Shown here: positions 37,345 through 48,289 of the stretch, piece after piece
Position numbering within the stretch: the stretch's first letter is position 1
How the letters are laid out: every line of letters begins with the position of its first letter
Origin: Cryptococcus deneoformans JEC21
Lineage: Eukaryota > Basidiomycota > Tremellomycetes > Tremellales > Cryptococcaceae
NCBI RefSeq assembly: GCF_000091045.1
Contig: NC_006682.1
Span: 62,001-126,000 of the forward strand
Direction: 5' to 3'
DNA length: 64,000 bases
Notes under the pieces: generated by a model
The model's input: only the letters and a program-made list of their open reading frames with translations
The model's database searches: none
What the model was told of the DNA's origin: nothing
Program-made: the position numbers and the translations under genes

Positions 37345-39045
37345 ATCTCTGGAAAGGGGTTTCGTCGAACAAATAGTGCTGTTGTGATGAGTGATGGTTG
37401 GTGATTAATGTTTGTCAATCGCAGAGCAGTGCGGAAGGAGCAAGAATGTCCCCAAACTTGGTGATCTTCTTTGGGATTTGACCTTGTGATGACGCTGGCG
37501 GCCGCCGGTGACTTACCTCTTCTTCTGCCACATCATCTCGGCGTCGGCTACAGCCTAATAACTTTTGTTGTACATATTTTTGCACAAGTACGCCTTTACT
37601 TTCCCGCCATGCTGAAGATTGCTTGGTGGTTAGGATACCCGTAATTATAATGAAAAATGAAGAAAAAGAATAAAATATTTCATGCTTGGTTGTTCATCAT
37701 CGCGCGCATTTTGGACGAAGCCATCTTCAGTAGTTATATAGGGGCTGTTGTTGTCTATTAGTCATATTTATCCGATACTCGAGGCCGCGGATTCGATACT
37801 TTTGCTTTTGTAACCACCTGTCTGCTGGTCGGCGTCTGGCTTTGACTTGCGGCTTGTTTGTTTGTTATCTCATTTCGGGGGACGAACTGAAAGGAGAATG
37901 AAGGGTGAAGTACGACCCCTGATTTATCGGATGAGCATCATCGACAAATGATATTGATTTGATAAGCAGTCAGGGGTGAAAAATATGGTTGCGGATAAAA
38001 CCTACCCTTCATACTCGACTTCCGCTGATTGCTCCCTCGGAATATCTTCGGACAACACAATACCTACAGTACACACACACGACTTACACACACCCCCCAG
38101 AACCAACCCCCTTTCCCTTGCGTCCTCATCATTGCAACATACATTTACCAATTTGCCATATCGATGGCCACGGCCGAAGACCGAGTGACGAGTGATTGTA
38201 CAGCGATTATTTGTCTGTCGATCCCATCCGCCGCTTCCTGATGAACGATTTATCCGTAAACCGTTTGTCCGACCCGTTGCCTACCTATTAGTACATTTTT
38301 GGACCTTCGTGGCCTCAACTGTTCACCTCCACCATGGCAGGCCTTAAAAAGCTGCGTCATCGATTGCCGAACTCCACTTTTTTTTAAGTTTTGCTGTAGG
38401 GTTTAGAGGGAGACGAACGATAAAAGGTAAACATGGCAGCGAACAGTGGACGGCGAAGCGATGATAGCTTAGCGTTGTCCGCAACTTGCGACCTGCAAGC
38501 CGTTACAGACAAACTCATAGGGCACTGGTACTGCATCGCATTCGGTTATTATAGCAGCAGCTCATCTGAAGAAAACACGATACAATTGTTGAGCAAATGT
38601 CAAGGAACGCCCCAAACGTCACAAACCTCGTGCTGGGCTCCTTTTTCCGGTCCATTCTGTATATGGTTTTTGTATCTGACATCCGCTAAAGAGCCAACCA
38701 TTGGAAATGGGCGCTTTGCACTGGTCCGTACTCATTATTCGGAGATTAATTACTGAAGGAAGACTACAACAACACAGTGCGTATCTATAGACTGCACAAC
38801 AAAGTTGATATTCAATGATTTTCCCAGTTTGCCTTTTCATTTCGTCTCTTCTACCATTAGTACCTGTTGATCTTGATTGTGTTCGTTAAACATCTCTTTC
38901 ACATCTGCATCTCCGTCAGCTGCCGGTGCATTCACCCACCCCGTCCGGCCACGAACCTTTTTGAGCAAACAGTAAAACACCTGGTATTTTACAACGCTTT
39001 ACAACAGTTTCTTCTCATTCCTCCCTTGATTATATTCCTCTTTTG
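37345..39045. other. Long intergenic region upstream of SKN1/KRE6-like gene
   Basis: About 1.7 kb between divergent genes. A 107-codon ATG frame at 38433-38756 (MAANSGRRSDDSLALS...) is the only long one and I give it little weight. AC-rich sequence (ACACACACGACTTACACACACC) lies near 38070, and the 300 bases before 39046 are CT-rich, as in many fungal promoters and 5' leaders. Confidence 0.45.
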
Positions 39046-41077
39046 ATGTCTCACCGATTAACTTCTTCTACTTCGGCCAATTGGGGTCCAAGAGGATCAA
39101 TCTCTTCATTTGCGTCAGTATCAACAGCCAACCGATATGGGCCTTCAGCAACTCCAACTAGTACTTTGTCGACAGTTCCCCTCAATGTACACTCACCTCA
39201 TCAAGCAGCACTTCCAACAGACGATGATGACGATTTAGACGATAGTCTCCACACATTCACCCCGAAAGAATACAGAGAGCATTACATCTCCTCTCGTTTC
39301 AACTTGAAGTCTTGGCGAGGTTGGACTAATGCTTTGACTCTAGTGGTCTTAGCAGGTGGGGCTGTAATGCTTTTTGCCGGTTACCCGATTATATCTTTTT
39401 ATTATGGTGACAGCAACTCGTCGGGCGGGAATACATCTGGCTTCAATCTCGGCGGTATCAATGCAAGTGGGCAGTATCCAGAAATACCAGGACTACCGTC
39501 TTTGATCGACCCTGATACGCCGTCTTGGGCCTATTCCAGAAAGGGGTCAGATGACGAGGACTGGGAATTGGTGTTTTCAGACGAGTTTGAGAAGGAGGAT
39601 AGGACCTTTTTTGAGGGAGACGATCCATTCTGGACAGGCATGGATATTCATTATTGGGTAACTGGGTACGTGCATTATTTTCAACAAAGAGATGTTTACT
39701 CGATTAATATGGGTTCAGTGATTATGAATGGCTTGATCCCTCCGCTGTGACGACAAAAGACGGTCACCTGGTTATCACTATGACTCAAGAACCAATTCAC
39801 GATCTCAACTTCAGGTCGGGAATGATTCAATCTTGGAACAAGTTGTGTTTCAACAAGAATGCTATCTTCGAAGTTTCAGCCAGTTTCCCCGGTACATCTG
39901 AAATTGGAGGGTTCTGGCCCGGTATTTGGACGATGGGTAACTTGGGCAGACCAGGATATGCCGGGACGACGGACGGAACATGGCCGTGAGTATCACTCGG
40001 ATCGTACCATAAATCCGAAATGCTTAATTTGCCAAAGGTATTCTTATGACTCTTGCGATGTCGGCACATTACCCAATCAAACATGGGTGAATGGGACAGG
40101 TCCTATAGCAGCCCTCACGACCGGATCCAACGGCGGAGCTCTATCATATTTGCCTGGCCAACGACTTTCGGCTTGTACCTGCCCTGGTGAAGACCATCCC
40201 GGACCCGATATTACCGTTGGTCGAGCAGCTCCTGAGATCGATATGGTCGAAGCCCAGATCGCCATCGCAGAAGGAGAAGGACAAGTATCTGCAAGCCTAC
40301 AGCTTGCCCCCTTCGATGATTATTACCAGTTCGACAATTCAACCCGATATGCCACGATCTACGACAATGATCTGACCTATTTCAACACGTATCTGGGTGG
40401 TACTACACAGCAATCAGCCTCTGGCCTCACTACCGTCCCTTCCAAAATCTACTACGATCAAGATGGTGAAAGCAAACAGTTTGTAATGTTTGCCATGGAG
40501 TACCAGGCATTCCCGGATGATCGAGATAATGCATATATCACTTGGTGGGCGGATAATAAAACGTCTTGGACACTTCGTTCGGGCGCTATTGGTCCCAACG
40601 AGAGGACTGAGGTCAGTAGGCGACTTATACCTGAAGAACCTATGGCTATGGTACGTACACTTCGGAACGTGGGCTACGCGTGCACAGACTGACATTCATA
40701 ACCTAAAGGTCATGAATCTTCATTTGGTACACTAATTCGTATGAGACTACATGTGGCCTGTGCTGATATCTTATCTTATGTAGTCGAATGGCTTCCAGGC
40801 TGTCGACTTTAATCACCTCACCTGGCCAAACTATCTTCGAATCGATTACGTTCGAATCTACCAAAAGGCCGACCATATCTCTCTTACTTGCGACCCTGAA
40901 GGTTGGTAATATCAATTGCTAGGAGTCAAAGTTTAGTATTGATATCTTTATTCCCCAGATTATCCGACGGCCGATTACATCGAAGATCATATTGAAGTGT
41001 ACAGCAACCCAAACATCACCACGTGGAAGGAAGGCGGCTATTCATTCCCCAAAAACAGATTGAAGGATGAGTGCTAA
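39046..41077 (+). CDS. Beta-1,6-glucan synthesis-associated protein, SKN1/KRE6 family (GH16-like)
   Basis: Six exons join in frame to 584 aa: 39046-39665, 39719-39985, 40038-40650, 40709-40726, 40784-40901 and 40959-41077. It is a type II membrane protein: a Ser/Thr-rich cytosolic tail, one membrane span (about residues 97-120, [20 protein letters not shown]), then a lumenal glycoside-hydrolase family 16-like domain. The active-site pair of Glu is present in [10 protein letters not shown]. Other landmarks: [28 protein letters not shown], the Cys-rich [16 protein letters not shown], and [19 protein letters not shown]. Family members are needed for cell-wall beta-1,6-glucan in yeasts. Cryptococcus carries several paralogues and I cannot say which one this is. 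Exon 4 is 18 nt. Confidence 0.94.
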
Positions 41078-41366
41078 AGAAGCACACTCTTTCTCTTGTC
41101 GATCATTGATATCGACTCGCTTCGCATATATATACCCTCATTTTTGATCTCTGACATGGACAATGGACAACAATTGTTAGTTCGGACAACATAACGGACA
41201 GTGGTTCAGTTCGGGCAACAAAACGGACAATCAAGGTTAATCTAGGTAGACTTTTTAAAAGACCATTTTTTGCATTGTGACATGGCTATGCATTTGGATG
41301 ACCTCTTGAAGATAAGAAGGTAAATATTTGCCATAATTCAACGTTTGTTATTCGTTCTTCTGAGAA

Positions 41367-41371
41367 TAGAG
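41367..41371. repeat. 5-bp target site duplication, left (TAGAG)
   Basis: TAGAG precedes the LTR and the same five bases follow it at 41988-41992. A perfect 5-bp duplication is the integration footprint expected of Ty3/gypsy-type and many other LTR elements. Confidence 0.85.
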
Positions 41372-41987
41372 TGTCACGGGCGTCACGTCAGTCAGCGTAG
41401 CTGCCCGGCGCTCAACTCGGATGATGTAGAACTCGACGAATGAAAGTGAAGGATTCACGCCTAGCAGAGCCGGACGGAAGAATTGCCAGGCTGACGGAAC
41501 AGAAGCTGGACTTAGAGGGAGGAATAGCCAGGGCCTGAAGGAGCAGGAGCTGGACTAAGGGCTGACTGAAGCGACTTAAAAGAAAAGAATGCTCGGAGGC
41601 AAGGTAGTGAGAAAGGACAACAGTATTGATTTTCTGGGGACTATGAAAACTACGAAAAGCTATCTTCTTATATACCTTTCCTTCCTTCTGCTTACTCATC
41701 TCTCTCGGGAGAAAGTTACCGCTAACTCGTGGCGGGGACGGAGCTGTCGGACCGGGGGGAAATGAACACTGACCAAGTGTTGGGGAAGAAGAGGAGAGTG
41801 CTGACCAGGCGAAACGAAAGAAGAGGCAAGCCGAAAGATGCCTCGGTTGATTTTGCAAGAATCGGGCGATAAATCGCGGTCGTCTGAGGTGGAGGTTTGT
41901 TTGGTTACTTCGGGGACGAGGTGGAATAATATCCCGTTGCCCGGTTAAAGACGCCGCAGAGTGCGATTCTTGCATAACATCGTGACA
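41372..41987 (-). mobile_element. Solo LTR (family A), 616 bp
   Basis: The element begins TGTCACGGGC and ends ATCGTGACA, so the ends are the inverted TGTCACG/CGTGACA expected of an LTR. It is flanked by TAGAG on both sides (41367-41371 and 41988-41992) and has no internal coding region, which marks it as a solo LTR left by LTR-LTR recombination. A second copy of the same length lies at 61313-61928, differing at only about eight positions that I counted. The TATA-like box (GGTATATAAG) is on the minus strand, so the LTR is oriented minus. An uninterrupted minus-strand frame of about 185 codons runs through both copies but looks low-complexity and Ser/Leu/Pro-rich. Confidence 0.9.
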
Positions 41988-42417
41988 TAGAGGCTTACGA
42001 TACACCACGATCGAGTTCAGTTTATGGCACGGTGCGTGCGTGGGTGGGTCAAGAATCCGGCCGCCGAGTGTTCTTGTTATTTATTTATATCTTATTTATC
42101 ATCAAAAAGCGGATATTGCCGCCATATATTTCGGCGCGTCAGTCGCGTCTTTAAACGAAGACCAGTACAATGAAGGTAGTCGATTCTCAAACCGCGTCTC
42201 GGGACAAATCCCAACGAAAAACTGGAACAATCGACTGACCCTTGATGAAGTCACATGACGGTCGTCCCGACTGGTTTGATTCCGCTCATGTTCGCGTTTT
42301 CAGCAGTGGGACATCGAAGGACGCACTGGAATTTGGAGCATGAGTCTCTTCTCTGTGATCACAAGTCGCTTTAAAGAGTAATACAAGGCCAAGTGAATCT
42401 CGTCGCACCATACCATC

Positions 42418-43790
42418 ATGCCTCACCTCAGCAAGAAACAGGAAGCTTTGCATGAAATCGACAATCGTATCTCTAGTTTGTTACCTTACGTATCCAACTC
42501 CCTCATTCGACACCAAACCGGACTTCTTCTTTCCTTACGCAAAATACACGAAAACAGCCGTTACTATCAACGGATTCCTCATAGTTCTCATTATGAGAAC
42601 CACGATTATCTTTTTCTGAGATCCTCCCTTCTACCATCTACCGATGACAAGATAATCAAGACCCTACGTATGAATCGCGCAGAGTTCACGAGCCTTGTCG
42701 CTTTGTTCGGAGGTCACGAAATTTTCAAGTCGCAGGGGAGGAAGCCTCAGGCACCGCCGGAGGTGCAGCTGGCGACATGCATCTACAGAATGGCAGGAGG
42801 CGAGAGAATGAGCACCGTGGAGAATCATTTTAACCTGTCTCGTAAGTTGAGGGGGCCTTCAATCGTTATTCTTCGAGTTCACATTCAGGATTGATACGCA
42901 TACTCGGATGACAGATGGCAGCGTATCCCTCTATACGGACCGATCGTTAATAGCCATCGTATCCTCTTTGAAGCAGTACGTTTTTTGGCCCTCTGAGGCA
43001 GAACGCGGTGTCCTTGCCCGTGAATTGTACGCGCAATATGGAATACCGTCATGTATCGGCTTCATCGACGGAACCGATATTGTCTTGCACCAAGCACCAT
43101 CAATTGGACGCGAAAAGGCACATACTATGCACAGCTACAAGGAAAGATATGGTTATAAAATGATCGCTGTGGTCGATCATCTGAAGAGATTTAGATACGC
43201 CTGGTTCGGCTTCTCTGCAGCTACCAACGATCAGATGGCCCAAGATCTCTCAGATCTACACAGGAATCCCCATCGCTTCTTCTCTCCAAAGGAATATGTG
43301 TTGGGTGATGCTGGTATGAAATCATCAGACACAGTTATACCTCTATTCAAGCGAGAGAGAAGGATGCAGGTCACAGTCGGACCCAAGGTGCGTCTTTTCC
43401 CACCCAAATTTCTACTGACTCATCTCATGCCAGGCCTACTTTAACCACAAATGTGCCAAAGCTCGAGTGATGATTGAACAGGCATTCGGTATCCTAAAAA
43501 ACCGATGGCAAATTTTACAAGATTGTCGTCTTACTTGCCGGACAGTAACGGATGAGGCTCGCCTTTACCTAGTCATCCAAGCCTGCATGGTTCTTCATAA
43601 CCTGTTGGTTGAGACTTGGAAGGATTCGCTGACTACATGTGAAGTGGAAGGGGTGATGAATATCAATGAAAGTGTCATTAACATTGGTGATGAAGCAGGA
43701 AATAGGAGGAGGGATGAAATTGTTGCGGAGATGATCAGAGAGGAAGTTCGTAGAGATCCTGCTTTTGACGTTAATGCATATGAAATGTGA
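42418..43790 (+). CDS. PIF/Harbinger-type DDE transposase (HARBI1-like)
   Basis: Three exons, 42418-42841, 42915-43387 and 43434-43790, give 417 aa with no internal stop or frameshift. An N-terminal helical region with a helix-turn-helix look (PPEVQLATCIYRMAGGERMSTVENHFNLS) precedes the DDE_4 nuclease domain. The three acidic catalytic positions are present: Asp in IGFIDGTDI, Asp in VLGDAGM, and Glu in ARVMIEQAFGILKNRWQ. The conserved YGYKMIAVVDH and MVLHNLL segments also fit. PIF/Harbinger elements encode this transposase plus a Myb-like protein, and such a gene follows here in convergent orientation (43832-45477). Intact frames suggest recent activity or host use. The TGTCAC-type LTR just upstream is a separate insertion. 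Confidence 0.92.
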
Positions 43791-43831
43791 ACTGCCGAAG
43801 ACGAGACATGCATGCACGAAGACACAAGATA

Positions 43832-45477
43832 TCATTCGTCTTCGCCGAAGGCCCGACTTCGTCGAAGCACGGTAAGCGCTTCTTGCAAGGAGATCTTCAT
43901 TTGAGATGCGATCCTTGCAGCGGCTTCCACTTCCTCAATTTGAATTTTTCGCTCATAATACTCTTTCTTAGACTGGCTAAGGTCTTTTTGTTCTTCAAAA
44001 TACCTAGCCACCCTTTCCCAGCGATCATCCTCCTTCTCCGCTCGCGCAATTTCCCTCATTTCTTTATTTATGCTGCATTGCGCTGCCTCGCGACTTAACT
44101 TCAAGTCCTCCTCCAGAATTTTGCGGCTGTCCTCGCTCATCTCCGAGGTAGGAGCTCCATGAGGTCGGCGGGCTATAGAAATGTTAGCAGACATAAAAAG
44201 AAAGTGAACAGGACGCATTTACGGTGACTGAGTCGGCTTCTGATTGATTTCTCAAGCAGAGGATGTTGTGAACTTAGATCCCCTCCACCTTCCTTATGAC
44301 AAGAATTCCCTTCTTCCTGAAGATCATCATTATCATTATCGCCATGGATTCTTCTTGATTGACGTTGTAGTTCAAGATCTTCGCTGGTCCCTTCATCCAC
44401 GGGGCGAGGCCCTTCCAGAGGAGCGTTGTCAGAGGTCGTTTCTTTATGAGGACATGGGACGTGCTCCCTCATGCAGTTTAGAGAGAAACTGCTGTCGTTT
44501 TCGGTACTCGTCCTAAACTCAGGTCTTGCACCTTGTCGACTTTGGAAGATCTCGTTCCAGAAGTTGTAATCGGGACAGTAGTTTTCTCGGTGATCTATAG
44601 ATGATTGTCGGCCTTCATGTCATGGTTGAATATGATTTGGCTTCTGCGAGTGAACTTACCACCGAGCTTATCATAGGGAATACCCACATCGCCTGTCGGT
44701 GTATGAATTGTGATGATACCTCCGTCTCCAGCTCCAGTTTGCTGAGTAAGGTTATAGGCAGTTTTCCAACCCTTTCTCACAGAGATATACTATATGAATA
44801 TTGATTCGTTGAGCATGTGGGATGGATAGAGATGGAGCTTCGTTATAGACTATCCAAGGGCAACTCACCTTGTTTTCAATGCTCTTGACAGAACGCTTGG
44901 TCGGCCCCTTTTTCTCGTACAAGAACCTTTGGAACTCCTTCGCTCCTCTCTTCAAAGTATAGCCCCCCACGGCACCAGACATATAGCTAATCCCAGTGGG
45001 AATCCAATCTTTGAAATAAGCAAAACTCGACTGTTGGTCTTCCCCTCCGCAGTCATTTTCCCAGTCAATTTTTCGATCAGCCCACCAGTTCTCTTCCGCT
45101 GGTGGAGTTCCATCTGTCCCGTGACCGGTTGATACCGCAGGATTCTTCTTTGAACGTTTGGAGGCGTTGGTGGTCGGTTGGAGCGGAACAGTCGCAGATG
45201 CTCCGGTCTGAGTCTGAGATAACTGAGCCGAAGAGTGGCGACGCTTCGAAGGGGAAGATTGTGCAGGCTGGGAGGGTTGCATTGGATCCAAAATTGGCAG
45301 AGGAAGATTTTGTAGAAGACTAGCAAAATGACGGACAAGAGAAGATGCATGCTGTTCAAATGCTGTTGGGACGTCGGGACGCTCGATGGGATCGCATTTT
45401 GCACGTCCCGATCCCGATCCCAAGAGTGAGCCTGATATGAGCCTGATATTGACCGTTCGGACAAAATCCGGACGCAT
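43832..45477 (-). CDS. Myb/SANT-like accessory protein of a Harbinger transposon
   Basis: Four exons join in frame: 45477-44869, 44771-44660, 44594-44223 and 44172-43832 (477 aa; 412 aa if the second Met at 45282, MQPSQPAQSS, is the start). The central part has the trihelix/Myb-like layout with spaced Trp: ENWWADRKIDWENDCG, then KRGAKEFQRFLYEKKG, SVKSIENK and KGWKTAYNLTQQTGAGDGG. Further on come KLGDHRENYCPDYNFWNEIF and a Glu/Lys-rich coiled coil (about the last 110 residues). In PIF/Harbinger elements the Myb-like protein binds the element ends and brings the transposase to the nucleus; that is the expected role here. The two genes end only 41 bases apart, tail to tail. Confidence 0.75.
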
Positions 45478-45561
45478 CCCAAAGAATCGACTACCCTCAA
45501 TGAACAGGAGTACAGAATGTCGGAATGTCTTACTATCACAACATCAACAGAATAACCAGTC

Positions 45562-46448
45562 ATGGGTAAGTGAAGATGTACAGAGCTGTGAAAGTCTAAT
45601 GATCCGTAGGCCTTTTGACAATTGTTCGCAAAAACAAAGCCAAGTCCAAGGAGATGAGGGTGCTATTCCTGTGTGTCTGCTCGCAAGAAGGACAAGTACC
45701 GTGTTGCTGAATACCAGCGCCCAGTGGACTCGATAACGCTGGAAAGACTACCATACTGAAGAAGCTGAACAATGAGAACATTTCAGACATTAGCCCAACT
45801 TTGGGTTTCAATATTAAAACACTGATTAGAGATGGGTGAGTATCAGTACCTGCGCCACAGGATGAAATAGCACTAATTTTGCCTATCAAGATACACTCTC
45901 AATATTTGTAAGCGTCGTGTAGAAGGCTGGCGGATAATGGACCGACGTATTTCCTGGAATTAGGGGACGTAGGAGGCCAACGAACGCTGCGGCCCTATTG
46001 GAGAAATTACTTTGAATCTACCGACGCCGTCGTCTGGGTTGTGGACTCTTCAGACAGAATGCGTATGGAGGACTGCCGGGATGAATTAAAGGAGCTCCTG
46101 CATGAAGAAGTGAGTGTCTCCCTGTCAAGGAAGCCTTCCGCTCACAAATGGATAAAAGAGACTTGCCGGAGCAACCTTATTGATCTTCGCCAATAAGCAG
46201 GATCTTGGTGGTTCGATGACACTGGAGGAGATACGAGATGTGAGTGAGATTTAACCAGTCGTTGGAGCCGCTAATCCCTTGTCCAGGCCCTAGAGCTGCG
46301 GTCAATCATTTCTCATCGGTGGATCGTCTATCCCTGTTCGGCTTTCACTGGAAAAAACCTCGACGATGGAATGAATTGGCTGGTAAAGGAAGTCGCCGGG
46401 CGACTATACTGGAGCGGATTGAACGCAAAGGAAGCAGACCTTTTCTGA
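45562..46448 (+). CDS. ARL2: ADP-ribosylation-factor-like GTPase ARL2 (Alp41)
   Basis: Seven coding exons join in frame to 193 aa: 45562-45565, 45610-45670, 45725-45835, 45891-45907, 45964-46109, 46159-46239 and 46287-46448. All G motifs are intact: P-loop GLDNAGKTT, switch I SPTLGFNI, switch [16 protein letters not shown], the base-binding NKQD and the CSAF motif. The [20 protein letters not shown] start and [17 protein letters not shown] are closer to ARL2 than to ARF or ARL3. ARL2 (fission yeast Alp41, budding yeast CIN4) works with tubulin cofactors in making alpha/beta-tubulin dimers. The first coding exon is only four bases (ATG plus G) and exon 4 is 17 nt. The start lies about 85 bases from the putative Myb start of the Harbinger element, so the promoter must overlap it. 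Confidence 0.94.
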
Positions 46449-46716
46449 GAGCTAGCGGATAACCGCGCCGGTACTGATATTGGCGCTCAAACAAACCTGA
46501 ATATGCAGTAGTCAGGTAGTTCATTTACGTTTGACATACGTTGACATGCATATTTTGTGGATGTTACAGTTGTATTGCTATGACATATTCTATTAATCAA
46601 ACTATAATGATACCACGAGGCTTATCACGGTATACACCTAATGAACGGTATCCTAAAAAAGTGGCAGAGAAATGTCCTGAACCGATCTCGCATGATGTGT
46701 ATATGTAGGGAAAACA

Positions 46717-48289
46717 TTATAGTAGACCCAAGCGTCGTTTCAGTTCCTTCAATCGACGAGAGGGTGTGTCGGCATTCCAAATTTCTTCGCCCGTCAGAGG
46801 ATCGGTGCAATCCATTAGACGTGGCAGTCCGAACTGCTCTACAACGAAGGAGGATGAAATGGTGGCGTATAAAAGAGCTATGGACGGAATCAGTAGGACT
46901 CCTGATAGTGTTGGAAAGTATCTTACCTTCATAAGGGTCATTAGTTAGGGAAAGGCCTGCTACATAACCTCCCAGGAAAGAGTTGCCAGCTACGACAATG
47001 AAAACATCAATATTGACGATACATGGTTTCCAATCCAACCCACCTCCAGTCACATCTTTTACATTCTTCACATCATCACCTTCCCAATAAGCCGGACACC
47101 ATTTTAATCCGCCTTTCTTGGTGCCTACACATGCTCCGAGCCGACCACACCTGACGACCACTATACCTTGTCCATTCGCGCCAATGCCGACATCGTGCAG
47201 AATATGGGTCACCAGGCGTTCAACTGTTGGACGCAGCGAGATAGAAGAGGTCGCCATGGTAGGGATAGAGTAGAAAGAAAAGAGCTCTTCGTGATTGGGG
47301 CTAAGGGCCAATCAGCATAATAGGTTTCCTTCATCAAGCAACGACTTACGAGAGTACTTCGATATCGGGAAGAATGTGTTCGAGCCAGTCCTTCTGGCCA
47401 GGATGGCATGAAGGGGGGGTAGGCTCAAAGACAATCTTAGGTCGCCAGCTATCTTTCGGCAAAGCTTTCAGATCAGAGACGATAACAGCCACATTTTCTG
47501 GAGAGTATGGAGGGGAAATGTGAAGATATTCAGCATAGAGAAGAGGTGAAGTAGAAAGCTCCTGTATTGTCCGATATGGAGCCTTCACAACGGGTTGGAA
47601 ACTGATGATATCCATTAGCTATAACTATCAGATTCATGACTGTCACGTACTATCGGACATCGCCCTCATACCGTATTCTTGCTCTTGTCATTCTCGTTCC
47701 CTCACCTCTATTCCAAACCCATATTTCATTACCCAATTTCGCCAGCTTTTGCTCCACATCTTTTGGGCAGTCATCATTTTCAGCCGGGGCTCGATCGACA
47801 AGAGTTCGTAATTGGCAAGGAGGAAGCCAGAATCTCGCCCCGACGATTGCATACAGAGCACCACCGCCTAGCATTTCATAAACTTCTTCCGCATTCGGAA
47901 CAGGGATATCATCGAGGGTCATCTGGGGAGTCGAAGGGCCCGAGGTTCCGGAAGTTGCCGGGGACGACAGGGGAGGGGAGAGCCGAAGGCGACGGGCGGG
48001 AATAACTAAGTGTTGAAGATGCCCCTGTGGTTGAGGCGCCCGCTCGTCGATGACTGGGGACGCTGGCCGAGAAGAAGCCTGGCTATCGTCCACAATAGGT
48101 CGAGGCAAACTGTCGAATGCATCAATCAGGACGGTTCCTAGGAGGACTGATCAGTCGAGTGAAACTAAGGAAGGAGATGTTTTGATCTCATAACTAACCG
48201 ATGGACGCCAGAATGGGGGGTAGCCGTGTGGTACATCTGACAGACTCCCCGGGGGCCCTTGCTTCGGATGGATGGATGTAGGGGCTCAT
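46717..48289 (-). CDS. pfkB-family carbohydrate kinase, MAK32-like
   Basis: Six exons join in frame to 436 aa: 48289-48199, 48137-47651, 47601-47350, 47300-47044, 46989-46927 and 46877-46717. The ribokinase/pfkB C-terminal signature is present across an intron as KDVTGAGNSFLGGYVAGL; its Asp is the catalytic base. The N-terminal part shows ILASIGTVLIDAF and MLGGGALYAIVGARFWLPP, as in the MAK32 subgroup. Also seen are PKIVFEPTPPSCHP and LSPNHEELFSF, typical of this subgroup. Yeast MAK32 is needed for stable maintenance of killer double-stranded RNA; its kinase substrate is not firmly known. A Ser/Pro insert (about residues 45-100) sits between the first strands. The protein ends with a substrate-binding-like tail rich in Arg/Leu. 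Confidence 0.88.

Larger units (their letters stand above)
41078..42417. other. Intergenic region containing a solo LTR
   Basis: About 1.3 kb. Roughly half is the solo LTR at 41372-41987 (listed separately). The part from 42000 to 42417 should include the left end and promoter of the Harbinger transposase gene, but I found no clear terminal inverted repeat in it. Confidence 0.5.

Noticed and set aside
38433..38756. 107-codon ATG frame upstream of the SKN1/KRE6-like gene
   Set aside because: No ordered protein look, no splice partners and no recognisable motif; the length can arise by chance.
41412..42008. 198-codon minus-strand frame (MVYRKPLCHDVMQES...) as a host gene
   Set aside because: It lies almost wholly inside the solo LTR and recurs in the second LTR copy, so it is repeat sequence; kept only as a low-interest LTR frame.
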